8,552 nt of DNA from Robiginitomaculum sp. (GTDB lineage: Bacteria; Pseudomonadota; Alphaproteobacteria; Caulobacterales; Maricaulaceae), in assembly GCA_027071965.1 (NCBI GenBank), contig JALSYJ010000242.1:1112-9663 (forward strand), given 5' to 3'. Of the stretch, positions 1 to 5,659 are shown piece by piece. Within the stretch, counting starts at the first letter, position 1. Each line of letters begins with the position of its first letter. Position numbers and translations under genes: made by a program. Under the pieces are notes generated by a model. The model saw only the letters and a list, made by a program, of their open reading frames with translations, made no database searches and was not told the DNA's origin.

Positions 1-510
1 GGCATCTTTAGCAGCGGCAGGATGGGTGGCTTCTAATACGTGGGCCGCGTCAGGCTTTTTAGCAGACACCGTATCGGCGCAAAACACTCCGCCAAAGTAA
101 GGTATTAGTTCAAGGTTTTGCAAAATCGGCAAGGTAAGGCGCTCGATCTTATTGGTGCAAATTGTTAAATTTGCTCCTCGTTCCCGCAATTCCCGCAAGC
201 AATCCACGGCACCGGGAAATGGTCTGGAGTGTATTGTGCAGTTTTTGGCATAATGGGTTAGCAATACCTCTAATAAGGTAGCAATTTTGGTTTCCTCAAC
301 TGGCAGGTTGTGATGCTGATGAGCCTCAATAAGCAGAGCTTTGGCTCCAAAACCAATAGTATTTCGCACAATGAACGGTAAAGTCGGCGGATGATTTGCC
401 TGTGCCATGGCAAAGTTCAGGCTGGCAGTTAGGTCGGGGGCCGTGTCAACCAGTGTTCCATCCAGATCAAATGCTATGACTTTGCCTTCAAGTGAGTTTG
501 TTATATCCAT
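1..510 (-). CDS. gph: Phosphoglycolate phosphatase (HAD family), C-terminus cut by window edge
   Basis: This is the first 170 residues of a HAD-superfamily hydrolase; the reading frame is open to base 1, so the C-terminus lies outside the window. HAD motif I is FDLDGTLVDTAPDL, with the nucleophile D15 and acid/base D17. Motif II is the CTNK segment with T119. The motif III lysine is in the AKKPDA segment (K151/K152). Motif IV (the GD..D loop) would lie beyond the edge. The order and spacing, with a helical cap between motifs I and II, match phosphoglycolate phosphatase, a cytosolic enzyme that removes 2-phosphoglycolate formed during DNA repair or by Rubisco oxygenation. Other subfamily IA phosphatases cannot be fully excluded. 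The ATG at 508-510 is chosen because motif I follows at the usual distance; the ribosome-binding site before it is weak. It is read divergently from glmU. Confidence 0.85.
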   Translation of the reverse strand, partial: MDITNSLEGKVIAFDLDGTLVDTAPDLTASLNFAMAQANHPPTLPFIVRNTIGFGAKALLIEAHQHHNLPVEETKIATLLEVLLTHYAKNCTIHSRPFPGAVDCLRELRERGANLTICTNKIERLTLPILQNLELIPYFGGVFCADTVSAKKPDAAHVLEATHPAAAKDA

Positions 511-613
511 AAAATGAGGCTTTCATTTGGCTGGAACGGGGTGCAAGCTACAGGTACAGGTAATACAGTATAACTGATTCCTAATCGATAAAGCTGGAAA
601 AAGGAAATATTGG
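511..613. promoter_or_regulatory. Divergent intergenic region between gph and glmU
   Basis: This 103-bp gap separates two divergent start codons, so it should hold promoters for both the gph side and the glmU-rpiA-gor run. A TATAAC hexamer at 569-574 on the plus strand could be a -10 box for glmU, about 40 bases before its ATG. I see no convincing -35 partner 16-18 bp upstream, so the promoter assignment is tentative. A short repeated ACAGGTA-like stretch lies at about 550-562; its meaning is unknown. The glmU ribosome-binding site AGGA is at 602-605. No operator or riboswitch fold is recognised. Confidence 0.35.
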
Positions 614-1954
614 ATGTCCAACCCGCGTGCTGTAATCATTCTAGCGGCCGGTCACGGTTCTCGTATGAAGTCAAAACTGCCCAAGGTCTTACATGAAGTG
701 GGAGGGCGCTCGATGTTTGACTGGCTGGTAGCGCTGGCGCGAGATGTGGAAGCCCAACGCATTGCGGCTATTGTTGGCACGCAAACCCCATTGGTTAAAG
801 AGCGTGCCGTGGAGGTGCTGGGCGGTGGTGGTGTTGCGGTGCAGGAGCCACAATTAGGCACTGGTCATGCCACCGGTTTTGCCCGTGACATATTAAGCGA
901 TTTTGCAGGAGATGTTTTGGTAGTGTTTGCGGATTCGCCCCTGATCACTTCGGAAACAATAGAGCGGGTTTTTGTCGCTTTGCATGATGGCTTCTCGGTA
1001 GCGGTACTGGGGTTCGAGCCGGAAAATCCGGGGGCATATGGGCGACTTGTTGAAGATGAGAACGGAAATTTAACCCGTATCGTCGAGGCAAAGGATGCAA
1101 CTGATGCGGAACTGGCTATCGGGCTTTGTAATTCCGGTGTGGTTGCGGCCAGCCGGGATTTATTGTTCAGCCTGCTTGATGAGGTAACCAATGATAATGC
1201 CAATGGCGAATATTATCTGACCGACATTATCGGCCTTGCTGTGGCCAGAGGGCTAAAGGCAAAGGCTGTACGAGCCTCATGTGATGAAGTGCTGGGGGTT
1301 AATTCACGCAGTGAGCTGGCAAGGGCCGAGCATATTTTTCAACAGCGCGCCCGTGCCAAAGCCCTTGCCGACGGAGTTAGTCTGCTGGCACCGGATAGCG
1401 TGCATTTTAACTTTGATACGGTTCTGGAGGCGGATGTGGTGGTGGAGCCAAATGTGGTATTTGGATCGGGGGTTACTGTTAAATCCGGAGCACGAATCAG
1501 AGCTTTTTCGCATCTGGAGGGCGCACGAATTGACGAGGATGTGGTCATCGGCCCCTATGCCAGAATTCGCCCTGGAACAAGGGTTAAGGGTGGAGCCAAG
1601 GTTGGTAATTTTGTTGAGGTGAAAAAGTCTACCATACGCGAGGGAGCCAAAATCAGCCATCTGTCATATATCGGGGATGCTGATGTGGGGGCCAATGCCA
1701 ATATTGGTGCCGGAACCATTACCTGTAATTATGATGGCTTTGACAAGCATCATACCCAGATTGGCGATGGGGCATTTATTGGCTCAAATTCGTCTCTGGT
1801 GGCTCCGGTTAAAATTGGCGATGGGGCATTTATTGGCTCGGGAAGCGTTGTCACAAAGAATGTGTCCGCAGATGCATTAACCGTGGCTCGTACCAGGCAG
1901 CGACAGATTGACAATTGGGCCCATGAATTTCGTAGCAAGAAGAAAAACCTGTAA
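614..1954 (+). CDS. glmU: Bifunctional GlmU: GlcN-1-P acetyltransferase / GlcNAc-1-P uridylyltransferase
   Basis: GlmU makes UDP-N-acetylglucosamine, the precursor of peptidoglycan and lipopolysaccharide, in the cytosol. The N-terminal half is a nucleotidyltransferase: LAAGHGSRMKSKLPKVLH (residues 10-27) with R17 and K24, QLGTGHA (80-86), and FADSPL with the metal-binding D107. The C-terminal half, from about residue 255, is a left-handed beta-helix of hexapeptide repeats carrying the acetyl transfer site: GNFVEVKK, H349-L-S-Y352, NIGAGTITCNYDG (N372, Y373) and FIGSNSSLVAPV. These match the catalytic histidine and substrate-binding residues of the family. At 446 residues it is close to the E. 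coli enzyme (456). The ATG at 614 follows AGGA with an 8-base spacer and puts motif I at the normal place. It is the first gene of a tight run with rpiA and gor. No glmS is adjacent in the window. Confidence 0.96.
   Translation: MSNPRAVIILAAGHGSRMKSKLPKVLHEVGGRSMFDWLVALARDVEAQRIAAIVGTQTPLVKERAVEVLGGGGVAVQEPQLGTGHATGFARDILSDFAGDVLVVFADSPLITSETIERVFVALHDGFSVAVLGFEPENPGAYGRLVEDENGNLTRIVEAKDATDAELAIGLCNSGVVAASRDLLFSLLDEVTNDNANGEYYLTDIIGLAVARGLKAKAVRASCDEVLGVNSRSELARAEHIFQQRARAKALADGVSLLAPDSVHFNFDTVLEADVVVEPNVVFGSGVTVKSGARIRAFSHLEGARIDEDVVIGPYARIRPGTRVKGGAKVGNFVEVKKSTIREGAKISHLSYIGDADVGANANIGAGTITCNYDGFDKHHTQIGDGAFIGSNSSLVAPVKIGDGAFIGSGSVVTKNVSADALTVARTRQRQIDNWAHEFRSKKKNL
1760..1839 (+). repeat. 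Perfect 26-bp direct repeat inside glmU (1760-1785 and 1814-1839)
   Basis: The same 26 bases, beginning ATTGGCGATGGGGC, occur at 1760-1785 and 1814-1839, exactly 54 bp apart. Each copy encodes IGDGAFIGS. The 54-bp offset is 18 codons, one full coil of the left-handed beta-helix, so the repeat follows the protein fold. At the protein level, similar sequence at these two coils is normal in GlmU. Perfect identity of 26 bases, including silent positions, is more than the protein requires. Confidence 0.9.
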
Positions 1955-1966
1955 ATACTTTAAGTT

Positions 1967-1971
1967 AGGTG
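1967..1971 (+). promoter_or_regulatory. Ribosome-binding site that decides the rpiA start
   Basis: AGGTG at 1967-1971 lies 7 bases before the ATG at 1979, a good spacing. GTG codons at 1973 and 1976 are in the same frame but almost touch this site, so the ATG is preferred. Confidence 0.6.
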
Positions 1972-1978
1972 CGTGGTG

Positions 1979-2689
1979 ATGAATAAACCAGTTGATATCT
2001 CTGCAAAGCAATATGCAGCCCGGGCGGCCCTGTCTTATGTGGAAGAAGGGATGACTTTGGGCCTTGGGTCAGGATCTACTGCAGAATTGTTTATTGAGCT
2101 TTTGGGACAGGCAGTAGCTGGCGGGCTAAAGGTGCGGGGGGTTCCTACCTCCCTTCAAAGTGAACGGGTGGCGATTGATGCGGGAGTTCCCCTGATTGAG
2201 GTGGAGCAGGTGGATCATATTCACCTGACAGTGGATGGTGCAGATGAAGTGGGGCCTGATTTTGCCTTGATCAAGGGCGGTGGGGGTTGCTTGCTGCGCG
2301 AAAAAATTATCGCTAATGCTTCTGATTTAATGGTTTGCATTGTTGATGACAGCAAGCTGGTGGAGGTGCTGGGGGCCTATCCATTGCCGGTGGAGGTGGA
2401 TCGTTTTGGTTTTACTATTACTGCAAAGAAAATATTCGACATACTGTCCGCAGTCAGTGGGAGCACTCCGCAGATTGTTCAAAGATTAAAAAATGACGGC
2501 TCACAACCTTTCATTACTGACGGTGGTAATTATATCGTTGACTGTGCATGCTCATCCTTTTCCCGTGTCAAGGAAACAGCCGCCAGACTGTCTGCAGTTC
2601 CCGGTGTAGTGGAACATGGGTTATTTGTTGATCTGGCACGTATTGTTGTCGTCGGTACTGATAGAGGTGCAGATATTCTGGAGATGTAA
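1979..2689 (+). CDS. rpiA: Ribose-5-phosphate isomerase A
   Basis: RpiA interconverts ribose 5-phosphate and ribulose 5-phosphate in the non-oxidative pentose phosphate pathway. The phosphate-binding loop GLGSGSTA is at residues 28-35. The active-site block runs from D86-G-A-D89-E to KGGGGCLLREKI, with D86, D89, K99 and E108 in the places of the E. coli residues D81, D84, K94 and E103 as I recall them. VDDSKLV (K126), PLPVEV and FITDGGNYI follow as usual; many relatives have N where this protein has the first G of DGGNY. With the ATG at 1979 it has 236 residues, slightly longer than E. coli RpiA (about 219), with the extra length spread through the chain. It starts 24 bp after glmU and ends 2 bp before gor, so it is very likely cotranscribed with both. 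Confidence 0.95.
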   Translation: MNKPVDISAKQYAARAALSYVEEGMTLGLGSGSTAELFIELLGQAVAGGLKVRGVPTSLQSERVAIDAGVPLIEVEQVDHIHLTVDGADEVGPDFALIKGGGGCLLREKIIANASDLMVCIVDDSKLVEVLGAYPLPVEVDRFGFTITAKKIFDILSAVSGSTPQIVQRLKNDGSQPFITDGGNYIVDCACSSFSRVKETAARLSAVPGVVEHGLFVDLARIVVVGTDRGADILEM

Positions 2690-2691
2690 AT

Positions 2692-4053
2692 ATGTCGGAA
2701 CTTGAATTTGATCTTTTTGTTATTGGAGCTGGTTCCGGCGGGGTGCGTGCGGCGCGAATGTCAGCCAATTACGGAGCCAAAGTAGGTATTGCCGAAGAAT
2801 TTCGCATTGGTGGCACCTGTGTAATTCGCGGCTGTGTTCCAAAGAAACTGCTGGTTTATGCAGCGCAATATGGAGCCGGGTTCGAGGAAGCCAAAGGATA
2901 TGGCTGGTCGGCGGATAATGTTCGTTTTAGCTGGAGAGACATGGTCGCAGCCAAGGATGCTGAAATTGCGCGTCTTTCGGGAATGTATAAAAAAAATCTC
3001 GATAAGGCTGGTGTCCATATTTTTGAAGAAAGAGCAGAATTGCTGGGTAATGGTCAGGTCAAACTGATGTCCTCAGGGCAGGTGATCCGCGCCAAGAAGA
3101 TCCTTATTGCCACTGGCGGCACTCCTAGAAAGTTAGGGCTTCCCGGTGAGGAACTTAGCATTTCTTCTAATGAAGCTTTTGATTTGCCTGTATTGCCAGA
3201 GCATATCCTGATCGCAGGTGGTGGATATATTGCTTGTGAATTTGCGTCAATTTTTGCCGCTCTTGGGGTGCAAACCACTTTGGTATACCGCCGTGATTTT
3301 GTATTGCGCGGATTTGATATGGATCTGCGTAAACATGTGCAAAATGAGCTGATCAACCAAGGTGTGCGTGTGATAACTCACGCAAATGTCAATCAAATTG
3401 CAAAACAGAGCGATCGCCTGATTGTGCAATTGGACAATGGGCAGCCGCTAACAGTGGATCAGGCAATGATGGCTGTCGGGCGTACGGTGGCAGTTGAAGG
3501 GCTTGGTCTGGATCGTGCCGGTATCGCCATCAATGATACCGGGGCAATCAAAGTCGATGAGTTTGGCCAGACCAGTGCTGATGGTGTGTTTGCTGTTGGA
3601 GATGTGACTGACCGCACAAACCTCACTCCGGCAGCTATCCGTGAGGGCGCTGCATTTGCCGACAGTCAATTTGGCCCGCGCCGCCATAGTTTTGATCATA
3701 AATACGTAGCATGTGCAGTCTTCACACAACCTGCTGCGGGTTCTGTTGGTCTTTCAGAAGAAGATGCCCGTGAAAGGTTCGGCGAAATTGATGTTTACCG
3801 GGAGAGTTTCCGGCCGATGCGCCATACGCTTTCGGGTCGCAATGAGCGCTATTTGATGAAGCTGGTGGTGCGCTCCCTGGATCAGGTGGTGGTCGGGGTG
3901 CATATGGTATCTGATGCCGCCCCGGAAATCATTCAGATCGCAGCTATTGCAGTAAAGGCGAAACTTACCAAGCAGGAGTGGGATGAGACCTGTGCTGTTC
4001 ATCCCACAGCATCTGAGGAGCTGGTGCTGATGCGCCAAAAACTGACAGCATAA
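2692..4053 (+). CDS. gor: Glutathione-disulfide reductase
   Basis: Gor is a cytosolic FAD enzyme that reduces glutathione disulfide to glutathione with NADPH. The N-terminal FAD-binding motif is GAGSGGVRAAR (residues 12-22). The redox disulfide is C43/C48 in GGTCVIRGCVPKK, a form typical of alphaproteobacterial enzymes. The NADPH-binding fold has GGGYIACEFA (176-185), and R200 and R206 in YRRDFVLRGFD fit the two arginines that bind the NADPH 2'-phosphate in human glutathione reductase. The second FAD motif is GVFAVGDVTDR, with D304. The dimerisation domain ends with the catalytic pair H437 and E442 in HPTASEE. The 453-residue length is normal. The start follows GGAG (2680-2683) inside the end of rpiA, so translation is probably coupled. 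Trypanothione or mycothiol reductase is less likely given this active site and taxon. Confidence 0.94.
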   Translation: MSELEFDLFVIGAGSGGVRAARMSANYGAKVGIAEEFRIGGTCVIRGCVPKKLLVYAAQYGAGFEEAKGYGWSADNVRFSWRDMVAAKDAEIARLSGMYKKNLDKAGVHIFEERAELLGNGQVKLMSSGQVIRAKKILIATGGTPRKLGLPGEELSISSNEAFDLPVLPEHILIAGGGYIACEFASIFAALGVQTTLVYRRDFVLRGFDMDLRKHVQNELINQGVRVITHANVNQIAKQSDRLIVQLDNGQPLTVDQAMMAVGRTVAVEGLGLDRAGIAINDTGAIKVDEFGQTSADGVFAVGDVTDRTNLTPAAIREGAAFADSQFGPRRHSFDHKYVACAVFTQPAAGSVGLSEEDARERFGEIDVYRESFRPMRHTLSGRNERYLMKLVVRSLDQVVVGVHMVSDAAPEIIQIAAIAVKAKLTKQEWDETCAVHPTASEELVLMRQKLTA

Positions 4054-4056
4054 ATC

Positions 4057-4938
4057 ATGCGAAAAGTCGCCTTTTTAACCAGTGCCAATATGATCAGGCC
4101 GGGGCCGGATTTGCGCGAAGATGCCTTTGAGCATGATCTTCAGTTCAGCCTGTTCGCCAGAGCCGCTGCGCAGCATGAGATTGAACTTGTTGAAGTCATC
4201 TGGGATGAGGCCAATGTTGACTGGTCTGCATTTGATGCTGCTCTGGTCGGAACCACATGGGACTATGTGCAAAAGCTGGAACAGTTTTCCAACGTGATGG
4301 CGCAGATTGACGGGCAAACCAGATTATTCAATTCACTGGACATATTGCAGATGAATATGAATAAGCAGTATTTGCTTGATCTTGCAGATAAAGGTGTGCC
4401 TGTAATTCCGACAATCAGCATGGAAAAAGTCACAAGAACAGCGGTAAAAGCCGCCTTTGAGAGCTTTGGGTGCGAACAATTGGTAATCAAGCCAACAATA
4501 GGAGCAGGGGCCTGGAGACAGGTCTTGCTGCACCATCAGGAACCGTGGCCATCCGCAGCACAATTGCCGCCTAAGGGCGCATTCGTACAGCCATACCTGT
4601 CGCAAATACAGTTTATGGGCGAGTTATCAATGCTGTTCTATGGTGGTGAGTTTTCGCACGCAGTTCGCAAAACCCCCAAAGCCGGGGACTATAGAATCCA
4701 ATCCATATATGGCGGTAATGAGCAGGCGGAGCAGCCCTCATCCGCAGAAATGACACTGGCCAGACAAGCGTTATCAGCACTTGGGAAAATGCCTCTTTAT
4801 GCCAGGGTTGATGTGATAAATGATGATAGCGGGCAGCCGCTTTTGATCGAATTGGAGCTGATTGAACCTTATCATTATGTAGAGCAGGGCCCTGACTGTG
4901 GGGCTATGTTGATGGATGCTCTGGCAAACAAGATTTAG
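4057..4938 (+). CDS. ATP-grasp domain protein (glutathione synthetase/RimK-like ligase), substrate unknown
   Basis: ATP-grasp enzymes join a carboxylate to an amine or thiol through an acyl phosphate. This 293-residue protein has an N-terminal domain with TTWDY (66-70), then NKQYLLDLADKGVPVIPT (102-119). The ATP-grasp fold follows: VIKPTIGAGA (K145), a hinge region with FVQPYL, then GELSMLFYGGEFSHAVRK and the GDYR segment (about 190-213), YARVD (R250, D252) and ELELIEP. D252, E265 and E267 are likely magnesium ligands. This pattern matches a widespread but poorly characterised group related to prokaryotic glutathione synthetase and RimK, and also to the cycloserine-pathway enzyme DcsG. It is not standard gshB. 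It starts 3 bp after gor with no clear ribosome-binding site, so it probably depends on translation of gor. That link suggests, but does not prove, a thiol or glutathione-related substrate. Confidence 0.8.
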   Translation: MRKVAFLTSANMIRPGPDLREDAFEHDLQFSLFARAAAQHEIELVEVIWDEANVDWSAFDAALVGTTWDYVQKLEQFSNVMAQIDGQTRLFNSLDILQMNMNKQYLLDLADKGVPVIPTISMEKVTRTAVKAAFESFGCEQLVIKPTIGAGAWRQVLLHHQEPWPSAAQLPPKGAFVQPYLSQIQFMGELSMLFYGGEFSHAVRKTPKAGDYRIQSIYGGNEQAEQPSSAEMTLARQALSALGKMPLYARVDVINDDSGQPLLIELELIEPYHYVEQGPDCGAMLMDALANKI

Positions 4939-4952
4939 TCCAATATATATTC

Positions 4953-4975
4953 TTTTTCATTTTTTTTATGAAAAA
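4953..4975. repeat. Inverted repeat with 8-bp arms and a T-only loop
   Basis: TTTTTCAT at 4953-4960 and ATGAAAAA at 4968-4975 are perfect reverse complements, separated by seven T bases. It lies just after the ATP-grasp stop codon, so it might act as a weak transcription end. The arms have only one G-C pair each and no T-run follows, so a normal intrinsic terminator is doubtful. Confidence 0.5.
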
Positions 4976-5048
4976 CAGATAGATAACAGCGCTCTTCATC
5001 TTTTTTTAACGGTAATCGGTAAACGTGTGAGTATCAGGTGCATATATC

Positions 5049-5053
5049 GGGGA
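5049..5053 (+). promoter_or_regulatory. Ribosome-binding site that decides the PAS protein start
   Basis: GGGGA at 5049-5053 (in GGGGAAAG) sits 8 bases before the ATG at 5062. An in-frame GTG at 5038 would add eight residues before the usual N-terminus, with only a weak CAGG upstream. The ATG is preferred. Confidence 0.6.
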
Positions 5054-5061
5054 AAGATGTT

Positions 5062-5613
5062 ATGGCCAAATCCTTACCATCGGCAGGTGTCGAGCAGTTT
5101 TTTGATGACAATGAGATCATCGTTAGCAAGACCGATCTTAAAGGTCGGCTGACCTATTGCAATAATGTGTTTTTGAGCATTGCCGGGTATACGGAACAAG
5201 AATGTCTGGGGCAGCAGCACAGCATGATCCGGCATCCGGATATGCCAAGATGCATATTCAAATTGCTCTGGGACACGCTTAAAGATGAAAAGGAAATTTT
5301 TGCATATGTAAAGAACAGGTGCAAGAATGGGGACTACTATTGGGTGTATGCCCATGTGACACCAAGCTATGATGTATCTGGCAAGGTGGTTGGCTATCAC
5401 TCAAATCGCCGGGTTCCGGATCCGGTTATCATTAAAGACATCGTTATACCATTATACGCTTCCCTAAAGAGCGCCGAGGATCAGGCCGAGAACCGAAAGC
5501 AGGGACTGGCGACATCACAAAAGATGATTGACGACATGCTGGCGGAACGCGGCATTGCGTATGACGAATGGATTTTAACACTGGGACGTAACAAGAAGGA
5601 GCTCGCAGCGTAG
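5062..5613 (+). CDS. Aer-like PAS sensor protein (probable FAD redox sensor), soluble
   Basis: This 183-residue protein is essentially a single PAS domain of the Aer type with a C-terminal tail. Aer senses cell redox or energy state through FAD and steers swimming. The hallmark stretch is VSKTDLKGRLTYCN (N34), then GYTEQECLGQQHSMIRHPDMP (R57, H58, D60), W70, and KNRCKNGDYYWV (N85). R57, H58, D60 and W70 fall at the same numbers as residues I recall as important for FAD binding in E. coli Aer. The segment before KNR reads EIFAY instead of the PWSG type of E. coli Aer. The tail from about residue 119 (a polar helix, then YDEWILTL) has no membrane segment, HAMP or signalling domain. A chemoreceptor gene follows after 46 bp, so the two probably form a split Aer-type receptor. 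FAD binding is inferred from motifs; a haem ligand is less likely. Confidence 0.85.
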   Translation: MAKSLPSAGVEQFFDDNEIIVSKTDLKGRLTYCNNVFLSIAGYTEQECLGQQHSMIRHPDMPRCIFKLLWDTLKDEKEIFAYVKNRCKNGDYYWVYAHVTPSYDVSGKVVGYHSNRRVPDPVIIKDIVIPLYASLKSAEDQAENRKQGLATSQKMIDDMLAERGIAYDEWILTLGRNKKELAA

Positions 5614-5659
5614 GGTTTAAGTGGGTTTTTGAATAAGCACAAACAGGGATGGATGGATC

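Larger units (their letters stand above)
4939..5061. other. AT-rich intergenic region before the taxis genes
   Basis: This gap ends the glmU-to-ATP-grasp run and should hold the promoter of the PAS/chemoreceptor pair. It is clearly richer in A and T than its surroundings. It contains an AT-only-armed inverted repeat at 4953-4975, a T-run at 5001-5007, and a CGGTAA hexamer repeated at 5010-5015 and 5017-5022. I compared it by eye with flagellar sigma-28 sites (GCCGATAA-type -10) and found no convincing match, although ATCGGTAA at 5015-5022 is loosely similar. Confidence 0.4.

Noticed and set aside
865..1203. Long open frames antisense to glmU, and similar ones opposite rpiA, gor and the ATP-grasp gene
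   Set aside because: They are serine- or cysteine-rich composition artefacts opposite strongly conserved genes, with no recognisable domain.
1973..1978. GTG at 1973 as the rpiA start
   Set aside because: It leaves almost no spacer after the AGGTG site; the ATG at 1979 is well placed.
4057..4938. Naming the ATP-grasp gene gshB
   Set aside because: The central motifs (TTWDY, SHAVRK, ELELIEP) belong to a different ATP-grasp group from standard glutathione synthetase.
4953..4975. Intrinsic terminator after the ATP-grasp gene
   Set aside because: The stem is almost entirely A-T and the T-run is in the loop, not after the stem. It is kept only as an inverted repeat.
5038..5061. GTG at 5038 as the start of the PAS protein
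   Set aside because: The ATG at 5062 has a strong GGGGA site at good spacing and gives residue numbering that matches Aer; the GTG has only a weak upstream site.
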